DNA from: Acidimicrobiaceae bacterium
Lineage (GTDB): Bacteria > Actinomycetota > Acidimicrobiia > Acidimicrobiales > Bog-793
DNA length: 40,692 nucleotides
Direction: 5' to 3'
Assembly: GCA_027306925.1 (NCBI GenBank)
Contig: DAHUXW010000072.1
Coordinates: forward strand, 1-40,692
Of the stretch, positions 7,348-15,368 are shown in pieces. A program made the translations under genes and the position numbers. Position 1 is the stretch's first letter, and each line of letters opens with the position of its first letter. The notes beneath the pieces were generated by a model, which did not search any database, was not told where the DNA came from, and saw only the letters and a list, made by a program, of their open reading frames with translations.

Positions 7348-9918
7348 TCAGGCGCGCTCGCCGGCGAGCGGGCGCTCGCCCACCGCGACGTCGTCGGACG
7401 AGCGCACCGCCTCGCGCACCGCGCTGGCCTCCAGCGGGCGCGAGAACAGGAAGCCCTGGCCCCACTCGCACTGCTCGCCACGCAGATGTGCGAGCTGTGT
7501 CTCGTCCTCGACGCCCTCGGCGATCGTCGACAGGCCGAGGTAGCGGCCGAGGTGGATGAGCGCGTCGAGGAAGTTCTGGCCGTCCTCGGAGTCGAGGCGG
7601 GCGACGAACGAACGGTCGATCTTCAACACGTCGACGGGGAACTCGCGAAGGTACGAGAGCGAGGAGTATCCGGTGCCGAAGTCGTCGATCGCGATCTGGA
7701 CGCCGAGCCGCTTCAGGGCTCGGAGCCGCCGCGCGGTCGTCGCGGTGTCCGCGAGGAGCATCGACTCGGTGAGCTCGACCGAGAGGTGGCGCGCCTCGAG
7801 CCCCGAGTCGTCGAGCGCGTCGCGCACGTGCTCGACGAGCGTGTCGTAGTGGAGCTGGCGCGCGGCGACGTTCACGGACACGCCGACCGGCCATCCCGCG
7901 TCGTGCCACTCGCGGGCCTGGCGGCACGCCTCGCGCAGCACGAATCGCCCGACGTCGACGATGAGGTCCGAGGACTCGAGGATCGGGATGAACTCGTCCG
8001 GCCCGACGATCCCTCGCTGCGGGTGGCGCCAGCGCAGGAGCGCCTCCACGCCGCTCGTGCGCCCGGTCCGCAGGTTCACGATCGGCTGGTAGACGAGGAA
8101 GAGCTGGCCGTTCGCGAACGCGTCGTGGAGGTCGGTCTCGAGCGAGAGCTTCTTCGTGACCGCCTCGCGCATCTCGGGATCGAAGACGACGTGCCGGCCT
8201 TTGCCGGCCGCCTTCGCGCGGTAGAGCGCGATGTCGGCGTCGCGCAGCAGGTCGTCCGGTGTCTGACGCACGCCGGTCGCCACGCCGATGCTCGCCGAGA
8301 GCACGATGCGTCCCTTGCCGGTGTCGCCGAGCGAGAACGGCTCCGAGACGACATCCGACAGCCTGCGTGCGAGGGTCTCCGCGCCACCGTGAGCGCCGGC
8401 GTCCGCGACGAGCACGACGAACTCGTCTCCACCGAGCCTTCCGACCGTGTCCCGCGGTCCGACTGACTGCGCGAGCCGCGCGGCCAGCTCCTCGAGCAGC
8501 TCGTCGCCCGCGTTGTGCCCGAGGTTGTCGTTCACGACCTTGAAGTCTTCGAGGTCGAGGAACATCGCGGCGATCGTCGTACCGTTCGCGCGGGCGTCCG
8601 CGACGAGGTCGTGCGCGCGGTCGCCGATGAGCAGGCGGTTCGGGAGCCCGGTGAGCGGGTCGTGCAGGGCCTGGTAGCGAAGCTCGGCGGTCCGTTGCTC
8701 GACGAGCACGAGCGCGGATCGGCGCGACCGGATGAGGAGGTCGACGAGGGCCGCGAGCAGGGCCGTGAGCAGCAGACCGCCGATCAAGATGGCCAGCGCC
8801 TCGGTCGCTGGCGACGCGACCGTCGCGTGCGGGCGGATCGCGATCTTCACAGTGAAGGTGCCACTGTCGCCGATCCGTATCGACCTGCTCGACGCGCCGG
8901 CAGGAAGCCTCCCGGACCTCGCGAGGACCGCGGGCGGCGAGCCAGGGTTCGCGTACTCGAGCACGAGCGCCGCGATGCCGGGGTCGGCGGCGACCGGGCG
9001 GAGGATCTGGGACGCGTCGAAGAGCCCGATGGTCCAGCCCTCGAACACGCTGCGGCGCGCGGCGACCGTCGTCGGCGGCCCGTGGCCCGAGTAGACGGGG
9101 CTGAGCATCGCGAATATCGAGCGTCCGCGCACGATCGCGCCGAGCGCGCTCGCTCGGTCGCCGGTGACCTCGAGGAGGCGGGCGATCGGGGTCACCGCCG
9201 CGCTCCCCGTGCGCTCGGACCACGAGAGCAACGGCGCGATCGGCGAGGTGCAGTAGTTGTGGCCGGGCCCCACGTACGCGGGCAGGTACCGCGCGAGCGC
9301 GGCGGCGGTCGCCGTCGGGAGGCGGTGCTCGGTCGTCGCGAGTCGCGTGAAGCAGTACGAGCCGTCGCGCGCCGGGGCCGCGTGCGCGCTTCCGAGCAGC
9401 GCGGGCGGGATGCCGAGGGGGGGCTCCCGCCTCACGAACGAGAGGAATGCGGGGAGCTGAGGCGCGCTGAGGCGTTCGACGTAGCTGAACGAGAACGCGC
9501 CCGGATAGGTGTCGGACACGCCGAGGCGGGCGAGCAGCTCGGTGATGTCCGCGCCGCCGACCGCCGGGTGCGTCGCGATGACCGCGTTCACGGTTGCGAG
9601 CAGGTCGCTGTCGCGCTGCATGGAGGACCCGAGGACGAAGCGCGCGTCCGCGAGGTCCGACTCGACCGAGCGCTGGTTGACGCTGTGCGCGTACGAGTAC
9701 CACGTCGTCGACCCGAAAATCGAGGCGCCGCAGCCGACGACGGCGATCGCGATGGCGACGACGCGCCACGCCGAGCGCGCGGGGACGGAGCGGTGCGCGA
9801 CCGCGCCGCGGTGCGGCGCGCCGCGCGGGCGGCGTCCCGCCAGCCGGCGCTCGGGTACGTACCTGCGCGGGCGGCGAGAGCCGGGACGTCGCGGCCTGCG
9901 CCGACGAAGCGTTGCCAT
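7348..9918 (-). CDS. CHASE-GGDEF-EAL cyclic-di-GMP signalling protein
   Basis: An 856-residue membrane-bound sensor protein. Order: Arg-rich N-terminus, helix 1 (about 50-72), an extracytoplasmic sensor region that looks like a CHASE domain (about 85-300), helix 2 (about 370-397), GGDEF domain (about 410-580), EAL domain (about 595-835). The cyclase motif GGDEF is intact at 496-500. The usual RxxD product-inhibition site five residues upstream reads GPRD, so it lacks the Arg. The phosphodiesterase signature is intact (VEALLRW near 625, SVELTES and DDFGTGYSSLSY). It may make or break c-di-GMP depending on the signal. GAGGAA precedes ATG 9918. No c-di-GMP effector lies nearby. Confidence 0.9.
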   Translation of the reverse strand: MATLRRRRPRRPGSRRPRRYVPERRLAGRRPRGAPHRGAVAHRSVPARSAWRVVAIAIAVVGCGASIFGSTTWYSYAHSVNQRSVESDLADARFVLGSSMQRDSDLLATVNAVIATHPAVGGADITELLARLGVSDTYPGAFSFSYVERLSAPQLPAFLSFVRREPPLGIPPALLGSAHAAPARDGSYCFTRLATTEHRLPTATAAALARYLPAYVGPGHNYCTSPIAPLLSWSERTGSAAVTPIARLLEVTGDRASALGAIVRGRSIFAMLSPVYSGHGPPTTVAARRSVFEGWTIGLFDASQILRPVAADPGIAALVLEYANPGSPPAVLARSGRLPAGASSRSIRIGDSGTFTVKIAIRPHATVASPATEALAILIGGLLLTALLAALVDLLIRSRRSALVLVEQRTAELRYQALHDPLTGLPNRLLIGDRAHDLVADARANGTTIAAMFLDLEDFKVVNDNLGHNAGDELLEELAARLAQSVGPRDTVGRLGGDEFVVLVADAGAHGGAETLARRLSDVVSEPFSLGDTGKGRIVLSASIGVATGVRQTPDDLLRDADIALYRAKAAGKGRHVVFDPEMREAVTKKLSLETDLHDAFANGQLFLVYQPIVNLRTGRTSGVEALLRWRHPQRGIVGPDEFIPILESSDLIVDVGRFVLREACRQAREWHDAGWPVGVSVNVAARQLHYDTLVEHVRDALDDSGLEARHLSVELTESMLLADTATTARRLRALKRLGVQIAIDDFGTGYSSLSYLREFPVDVLKIDRSFVARLDSEDGQNFLDALIHLGRYLGLSTIAEGVEDETQLAHLRGEQCEWGQGFLFSRPLEASAVREAVRSSDDVAVGERPLAGERA

Positions 9919-9978
9919 CGAATCCGCGTTCCTCGCAGACCTTCGGTCGACTGTCGGCTGGATCTACCTGCTCGTCAA

Positions 9979-10767
9979 TTACGGCCGTGGTGCGCCGTGA
10001 CTTGAGAGATCGGCGAGAAGCGGCGGGATGTCCGCGAGCGCCGCCGCCGTGCGCCGGCGCGGGTGGGCGACCGACGGACGGTCGACGAGCTCGCGGCGCC
10101 AGGTCGTGTGGTACGGGACGTGGATCGCCCATCCGCCGATCTCGAGCACGGGCTCGACGTCCGAGCGCTCGCTGTTGCCCACCATGAGGAACTCCTCGGC
10201 CGGGCATGCGAGCGTTCGGAGGAGCTCCTCGTAGGTCGCGGTCGACTTCTCGCTCACGATCTCGACGTGCGCCAGGTGCCGACGCAAGCCGCTGCGCTCG
10301 AGCTTCCGCTCCTGGTCGACGAGGTCGCCTTTCGTCACGAGCACGACCGGGTGCGTCCGCGCGAGCGCCTCGAGCGCCTCCTCGGCTCCGGGGAGCACCT
10401 CGACCGGGTGCGCCATGAGGCGCCGGCCGATGTCCAGCACCGAGCGGACGAGTGACCCGTCGACCGAGCCGAGGTCGAGGTCGAGCACGGTCTCGATCGC
10501 GCTGAGCGTGAAGCCCTTCGCCCCGTAGCCGAACAGCTCGAGGTTCTGCGCCTCGCGCTCGTGGAGCATCTCGGCGAGCACGCAGGGCGTCGTCGAGCCC
10601 GCGAGGAGCTCGCCGAGCTCCCTCGCCGCCTCGTCGAACAGGTCCTGGCATCGCCACAGCGTGTCGTCTCCGTCGACACCGACGAGGCGCACGGGTCTCA
10701 CGGCCACCTCCGGGTCCGACGCTCGACGGCGCAGGGAGCGAGCCGGCGCCGCGGCGCGCCCCGCCAT
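9979..10767 (-). CDS. HAD-superfamily hydrolase
   Basis: A 262-residue haloacid dehalogenase-like phosphatase. Motif I is VGVDGDDTLW (Asp32 nucleophile, Asp34), with helical cap, motif II/III in LVTKGD, and motif IV around FLMVGNSERSDV. The family hydrolyses phosphate esters through an aspartyl-phosphate; the substrate is unknown. Residues 1-22 are Arg/Ala-rich, and a GTG at codon 23 (VRPVRLVGVD) may be the true start. It lies 60 nt downstream of nothing shared with the GGDEF gene; all three genes here point to the minus strand and could be separate units. Confidence 0.85.
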   Translation of the reverse strand: MAGRAAAPARSLRRRASDPEVAVRPVRLVGVDGDDTLWRCQDLFDEAARELGELLAGSTTPCVLAEMLHEREAQNLELFGYGAKGFTLSAIETVLDLDLGSVDGSLVRSVLDIGRRLMAHPVEVLPGAEEALEALARTHPVVLVTKGDLVDQERKLERSGLRRHLAHVEIVSEKSTATYEELLRTLACPAEEFLMVGNSERSDVEPVLEIGGWAIHVPYHTTWRRELVDRPSVAHPRRRTAAALADIPPLLADLSSHGAPRP

Positions 10768-10845
10768 GCTAGGCGCCGCCGCGCCGGCGCCCGTCCGCGG
10801 TACCGCGCTGCCGCCCGTCCCCGACCGCCCGTCGCGACCCGCCGG

Positions 10846-11328
10846 TCAGGCGTCGGCGACGTCGACCACGGTCGCGCCAGTCGCGCGCACGAGATCTGCG
10901 GGCGAGACCGTGAACACGCTGCGCGGCGTGCCTGCAGCAGCCCACACGTGCTCGTGCGCGAGCACTCGCTCGTCCATGTAGACGGCGATCGCGTCGTCGT
11001 GGCCGACCGGCGGCACGCCGCCGATCGCGTATCCGGTCCGTGCGCGCACGAACGCGCCGCTCGCTCGCTCGACGTCGTCGCCGACCACGATCGCGAGCTT
11101 CGCCTCGTCGACCCGGTCCGCGCCGGAGGCGAGGACGAGTACGGGCGCGTCCTCCCGGACCGCCCGGAACACGAGCGACTTCAGGATCTGCGCGACGTCA
11201 CAGCCGAGCGCCTCGGCGGCCTCGGCGGCCGACCGGGTGCTCTCGGGCATCTCTCGCACGTCGCCGCGCAGGCCGAGGCGCGCGAGGGCGCCGGCCACCC
11301 GTGAGCTGCTCGCGCTCGGCGTCGCCAC
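10846..11328 (-). CDS. YbaK/ProX-type aminoacyl-tRNA deacylase domain protein
   Basis: A 160-residue single-domain YbaK/EbsC-family protein, which clears mischarged aminoacyl-tRNA (for example Cys-tRNAPro). Family marks are a conserved Lys in AQILKSLVF, VLVLASGADRVDE, and the glycine loop AIGGVPPVGH. Full length for the family. I start at GTG 11328 because the domain begins there and a -10 like TACGCT (11340-11335) lies 6 nt upstream, which suggests a leaderless start. A transposon end sits only about 20 bp beyond that -10. The much longer open frame across the transposase is a shadow. Confidence 0.85.
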   Translation of the reverse strand: MATPSASSSRVAGALARLGLRGDVREMPESTRSAAEAAEALGCDVAQILKSLVFRAVREDAPVLVLASGADRVDEAKLAIVVGDDVERASGAFVRARTGYAIGGVPPVGHDDAIAVYMDERVLAHEHVWAAAGTPRSVFTVSPADLVRATGATVVDVADA

Positions 11329-11334
11329 GCGAGC

Positions 11335-11340
11335 AGCGTA
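11335..11340 (-). promoter_or_regulatory. -10 element TACGCT of the YbaK-type gene
   Basis: Minus-strand TACGCT lies 6 nt upstream of the GTG start. The matching -35 would fall at about 11358-11363, on the left end of the insertion element, so the original -35 may have been replaced. Confidence 0.35.
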
Positions 11341-11359
11341 CCGAGGCGTTGAATGGTAA

Positions 11360-12627
11360 GGGGCCGCGCGATAGTTAAGCGCGCGATGTAGTCTGACTGT
11401 GTGGAGCTCAGCGAGGAGAGCCTGGCGCGGTTCTTCTCCTTGACCTCCCCGTTCCTCGACGAGCGCCAGCGCCGGCTCGTCGCGGCCGCGGTCGCAGACG
11501 TGCTCGGTCGTGGTGGACAGGCCCGGGTCGCCACGGCTGCGGGTATCAGTCGCAACACCGTGATCGGGGGCGCGAAGGAGCTCGCCGAGCATCCTGTCCT
11601 CCAGGACCGCGTCCGCCGGCCGGGAGCTGGGCCGAAGCGCCGCATCGACGTCGATCCGGAGCTGCTCGTCACGCTCGACTCCCTCGTCGAGCCCGGTAGC
11701 CGCGGGGACCCGATGAGCCCGCTGCGCTGGACGCTCAAGTCGACTCGAGTCCTTGCCGCCGAGCTCGCCCGCCTCGGCCATCGCGCCGGGGCGAACCTCG
11801 TCGGCGAGCTGCTGCACTACATGGGCTACAGCCTCCAGGCCAACGCCAAGGTCACCGAGGGTGCCCAGCACCCCGACAGGGACGCGCAGTTCTGCTACAT
11901 CAACGATCGAGCCGCCGAGCACCTTGGCGCAGGTGAGCCGGTGATCAGTGTCGACTGCACGAAGAAGGAGAACGTCGGCGACTACGCGAACGTCGGGCGT
12001 GAATGGGAACCCGAGGGAACGCCGACACGCACCCAGGTGCACGACTTTCCCGACGAGGAGATGGGAAAGGCGATCCCCTACGGCGTCCTCGACATTGGCG
12101 CGAACGAAGGCTGGGTGAACGTCGGCGACGACCACGACACCCCAGCATTTGCCGTCGCGTCGATCGCCCGGTGGTGGGAGCGCATGGGAAAGGCTCGCTA
12201 CCCCGAGGCGACGAGGCTGATGATCACCGCGGACGCGGGCGGCTCGAACGCCTACCGATCACGGGTGTTCAAGGTCGAGCTCGCGAAGCTCGCGGCGACG
12301 ATCGGGCTCGTGATCACCGTCTGCCACATGCCGCCTGGGACCTCGAAGTGGAACAAGATCGAGCACCGCCTCTTCAGCTTCATCACGATGGACTGGAGGG
12401 GAAAGCCGCTCACCACCTACCGGGCCGTCGTCGAGCTCATCGCTACGACGACGGCCACGACCGGACTGCGGGTCGAGGCAGATCTCGATACCCGCCCCTA
12501 TCCGGTCGGGGTCAAGATCAGCGGCAAAGAGCTCGCTGCGGTCCCTCTCCGGCCGCACGACTGGCATCCCGACTGGAACTACTCGATCCTGCCACCCTAA
12601 CCGCGCACTTTATTGACCCACGAGCCC
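11360..12627 (+). mobile_element. ISAzo13-family insertion sequence, apparently intact
   Basis: About 1.27 kb with one full transposase gene. Its ends form an imperfect 28-bp inverted repeat: 11360-11387 against the complement of 12600-12627, with 18 of 28 matches; the inner part (AGTTAAGCGCGCGAT against AATAAAGTGCGCGGT) is best conserved. Flanks show GTA on both sides with a one-base offset, so no firm target duplication can be called. Exact ends are uncertain by a few bases. It divides host-like sequence on the left from AT-richer sequence on the right. Confidence 0.7.
11401..12600 (+). CDS. ISAzo13-family transposase
   Basis: A full-length 399-residue DDE-type transposase. Recognisable parts are an N-terminal helix-turn-helix (VATAAGISRNTVIGGAKEL), the family segment GYSLQANAKVTEGAQHPDRDAQF at about 142-164, a first Asp in ISVDCTKKEN, a second in MITADAGGSNAYRS, and a Glu in the SKWNKIEHRLFSFI segment. 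It starts at GTG 11401 and ends with TAA inside the right inverted repeat. Unlike the next gene it is GC-rich. No frameshift or internal stop, so it may be active. Confidence 0.9.
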   Translation: MELSEESLARFFSLTSPFLDERQRRLVAAAVADVLGRGGQARVATAAGISRNTVIGGAKELAEHPVLQDRVRRPGAGPKRRIDVDPELLVTLDSLVEPGSRGDPMSPLRWTLKSTRVLAAELARLGHRAGANLVGELLHYMGYSLQANAKVTEGAQHPDRDAQFCYINDRAAEHLGAGEPVISVDCTKKENVGDYANVGREWEPEGTPTRTQVHDFPDEEMGKAIPYGVLDIGANEGWVNVGDDHDTPAFAVASIARWWERMGKARYPEATRLMITADAGGSNAYRSRVFKVELAKLAATIGLVITVCHMPPGTSKWNKIEHRLFSFITMDWRGKPLTTYRAVVELIATTTATTGLRVEADLDTRPYPVGVKISGKELAAVPLRPHDWHPDWNYSILPP

Positions 12628-12929
12628 GTACTTCAAAGGTGGATTGTGGCGCTCATGTTCTGCCCACTTGCCGCTCGGGTGCATCGGGATGGTGAAACGT
12701 GGCCTAGTTCTACTTGGGCTCTCAAACGCTTGACGTTGTGACAGGTTTCAAGCAGCAGCTCCAAGGTGCGCGTTGATGAAGGTGAGGGGGATCTGGATCA
12801 AACATCGCCGATCGTGCACCTTAATTACGCTTTCCAGTGATAGCCCTGGGAAGCGGCGGCGGACCAGATTGGCCACGCCTCGATTGGCGTCACCAAGAGT
12901 GAATTGCTTAGGTGAGAACTAGCCTCCCC
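12628..12929. other. AT-richer intergenic stretch without a recognisable gene
   Basis: About 300 nt between the insertion element and the IPT-gene promoter. GC content drops well below that of the surrounding genome. Only short frames occur (the longest plausible one is about 31 codons). I see no tRNA, no repeat array and no transposon remnant that I can name. Confidence 0.5.
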
Positions 12930-12958
12930 TTGATTTGAATTAACGAAAAATGTACAAT
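12930..12958 (+). promoter_or_regulatory. Strong sigma70-type promoter for the IPT-repeat gene
   Basis: TTGATT (12930-12935), a 17-bp spacer and TACAAT (12953-12958). The spacer is AT-rich. Transcription would start near 12965 and leave a leader of about 85 nt before ATG 13051. Confidence 0.6.
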
Positions 12959-13050
12959 TCGCAGTCGATCGGCCAACGCCTCTATGACGGACTCTAGCAA
13001 CGCTTCGACCGGTCACGAAATGCAGCCATGAGCCGCGGGTCGACAAGGGG

Positions 13051-14730
13051 ATGGTCGTGCGAATATTGGTGGAGAAGTATCCGTCTGGTAGCAGTGTTCG
13101 GTTACGATTATCGGTCTTCGCCCTCGCCGTGCTCGCTGTGATGTTGGCATTCACTACCGTCTCCACCAAGTCCGCGACTGCTTCGGCGAAGAACGCCAAT
13201 TTGGATGGCACATGGAAAGTGGTCGCCGGGGGCTCGACTGGCTTCCTCGTTATTTCCGGTGAGAACGTTAATACCGGTTCCTTCGGCGGCGAGATTGAGG
13301 GAGGAAGTTCGAGGAGCCCGTTGAAAATCGTGGCTGGCCGAGTGTCGGGTAATCAGTTTTCATTGACGTGTGAGATCGCGGGGACTGTCGTCGGCGAGCA
13401 TGGCGCTCAATTCGACTACGGCGGTACCGTGAACGGCAATGACATGAGTATCAAAGAGACTGGACTTCGCGTTTGGCACAACGGACATCCCGTCGATGCG
13501 ACGTACAAGAATCCGGGTCCCTGGCCCGGCACACGTGAGTCCAAGGGTCCAGCCGTATCGAGTGTCACACCGGCCGCGGGCCTCATAGCGGGTGGCACCA
13601 ACATCGCCATCTCGGGCTCGGGGTTCTTGAAAGCTGATGGCGTCCACTTTCGAATGTCCGACGGCAAGTTGATCAGCGTCGCATCCTTCAGTGTCGCGAG
13701 TGATTCACTGATTAACGCGGTTCTCCCGAATATCGAGAATCAGGCGGATTTCAAACTGAACCTGTTCCCCTCGGACGTCATCGTATCGGTGGGGACCAAA
13801 GATTCTCCGATATCGACGCATGACGCATTCACCTTTGAGCGACTCACCGTCACTGGATTGAGTATTCACACTGGTCTTCCCGATGGTGGCACTGATGTGA
13901 AAGTGAAGGGAAGCGGATTTATCGGCGTCACGAAGGTTGAATTTAGGCCCGCGCGATTGGTTTCGCTCGATTCGGCTCTGGAAGGAGTGATCGTTCGAGT
14001 CGAGAGTCCCACCGAGCTGTTGGTACAGGTCCCCAAGGGCAAAAATCTAATTTCGCCGGGATTGACTTCCTATTTGACCAACGTCGTGGTGTCGGTAGGT
14101 TCGCTAGATAGTGCCGTCACCAAGGCTGACCAGTATTCCTATGAATTCTTGCTGCTGACCAAGGTGTCGCCGTCGAGCGGCCCCTTTACGGGCGGCAATG
14201 AAATTCTGCTATCAGGAAGCGACTTCCCTCAAGTCTCAAACGTCTACTTTCTCTACGACCCCAACAAAGCGGGTGTGAACGCCCGTTACACCCTGGTGAG
14301 CCCCAATCGAATTCGAGTTCTCGTGCCAGATATGTCTGGCTTCGCACCGCCAGGGATTCATAGTCTCAAGGTAGACATCATCGTGACGGCTCTAGGTACT
14401 TCAACGAAGGCCCATCCGACCGATCAATACATATTGGCTAATCTTGAGGTTCGTTCCCTCTCACCGAGCACTGGTCCCGCCGGAGGCACGACGAGAGTCA
14501 CCCTGAGTGGCTCGGGTCTCACCGGGGCGACGGCCGTGACCCTGAGTAATGGCACGCAGTCATTCAAGGTCACCCCGGTCGTCTCGTCGGACACCTCGCT
14601 CACCTTCACCACGCCCTCGCTCGCCAAGCTCAAGAGCGTCACCGCGCTGGGCTTTCACGTCACCGTGTCGGTGGGGAGCGTGACGAGCAGTACGGGCAAG
14701 AGTCCACTCTTCACCTATTTGAAGAAATAG
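13051..14730 (+). CDS. Secreted protein with four IPT/TIG repeats
   Basis: A 559-residue exported protein. Residues 17-45 form a signal peptide ending near SATASA. Residues 50-150 are a small beta-rich domain with no family I can name. Four IPT/TIG immunoglobulin-like repeats follow, each opening with a PxxGxxxGGTxVxxxGSGF pattern: SSVTPAAGLIAGGTN (about 168), TGLSIHTGLPDGGTD (about 267), TKVSPSSGPFTGGNE (about 370) and RSLSPSTGPAGGTTR (about 465). Such repeats occur in surface and adhesion proteins. There is no cell-wall anchor or C-terminal helix, so it may be released. The first three quarters are AT-richer (mid-50s % GC) with many rare codons; the last repeat is GC-richer. Probably acquired by transfer. 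ATG 13051 follows AAGGGG closely; GTG codons shortly downstream are alternatives. Confidence 0.8.
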   Translation: MVVRILVEKYPSGSSVRLRLSVFALAVLAVMLAFTTVSTKSATASAKNANLDGTWKVVAGGSTGFLVISGENVNTGSFGGEIEGGSSRSPLKIVAGRVSGNQFSLTCEIAGTVVGEHGAQFDYGGTVNGNDMSIKETGLRVWHNGHPVDATYKNPGPWPGTRESKGPAVSSVTPAAGLIAGGTNIAISGSGFLKADGVHFRMSDGKLISVASFSVASDSLINAVLPNIENQADFKLNLFPSDVIVSVGTKDSPISTHDAFTFERLTVTGLSIHTGLPDGGTDVKVKGSGFIGVTKVEFRPARLVSLDSALEGVIVRVESPTELLVQVPKGKNLISPGLTSYLTNVVVSVGSLDSAVTKADQYSYEFLLLTKVSPSSGPFTGGNEILLSGSDFPQVSNVYFLYDPNKAGVNARYTLVSPNRIRVLVPDMSGFAPPGIHSLKVDIIVTALGTSTKAHPTDQYILANLEVRSLSPSTGPAGGTTRVTLSGSGLTGATAVTLSNGTQSFKVTPVVSSDTSLTFTTPSLAKLKSVTALGFHVTVSVGSVTSSTGKSPLFTYLKK

Positions 14731-14816
14731 GGGTCCCGTGATTTGAAAGGAGCAACCTGTTTTCAATCTGGCGGCTTCAAGGAGTCAACGCAACACTTGG
14801 TGAGTCACTCTTGAGA

Positions 14817-15183
14817 TGACGACAATCCAGGGAGATCCCGCGGAAAGCCCAATTAACCAAAGAGCAGCGACAACTCGCGTTTCGACTCAGGAAGGTTGGT
14901 TGGACGCTCAAGGCAATCGGCAGGGCCGTCGGATTCAGTCACACGAGCATTCGCGCCATCTTGTTGAGTCATCAGTAGGGGGTCGCTCCCTACTCGTGGG
15001 TTCTTCGTAGTGGCCGTCGTAATGTCCACGAGCGTGAAGAGATCCTGCTGGGGCTTCATCGTGGTGAGTCGATGCGCGCCATTGCCCGCGCTCTTGGTCG
15101 TGCGCACTCGACAGTAAGCCGAGAGGTAGCCGCGTGGCCCAGCGACGTTGACGCTGTCCAGGTGCGCTACCAGGCAATACCGG
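14817..15183 (+). pseudogene. IS30-family transposase remnant (N-terminal part)
   Basis: One frame, broken by a TAG at 14976-14978, encodes the double helix-turn-helix start of an IS30-type transposase: PRKAQLTKEQRQLAFRLRK, WTLKAIGRAVGFSHTSIRAIL, then after the stop VHEREEILLGLHRGES and MRAIARALGRAHSTVSREVA. The match fades after about 15150. No catalytic domain is present; the reading is cut by tRNA-Gly. It has no start codon in a suitable place (a TGA stands just upstream), so it is dead. It is evidence of an older transposition event at the tRNA side of this patch. Confidence 0.75.
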
Positions 15184-15257
<74 letters not shown>

Positions 15258-15308
15258 GAGACGCGCCTCGGAGTCTAGCGGAGCCCCCGACCGCCCTTGA
15301 GCTGGACC

Positions 15309-15338
15309 TTCGACGGCGCGCGTGCGCCGTCCTACACT
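15309..15338 (+). promoter_or_regulatory. PPDK promoter with a perfect inverted repeat in the spacer
   Basis: TTCGAC (15309-15314), an 18-bp spacer and TACACT (15333-15338). The spacer holds GACGGCGC (15312-15319) and GCGCCGTC (15324-15331), a perfect 8-bp inverted repeat around GCGT. Its position between -35 and -10 suggests a repressor operator. Confidence 0.5.
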
Positions 15339-15368
15339 CTGGCCGGCCGAGGAGAGGGGGCAGCTGTC

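Noticed and set aside
7184-10657. Very long minus-strand open frame over the GGDEF-EAL and HAD genes
   Set aside because: Its translation is Arg/Pro/Ala-rich without domains. It is the other-frame shadow of two clear genes, a usual effect at this GC content.
12825-13211. 128-codon minus-strand frame next to the IPT-gene promoter
   Set aside because: It overlaps the IPT-gene start and promoter antisense, has no binding site and no recognisable domain.
14816-15010. 64-codon plus-strand frame starting MTTIQGDP
   Set aside because: It is out of frame with the IS30-type sequence, which is the meaningful reading of this stretch.
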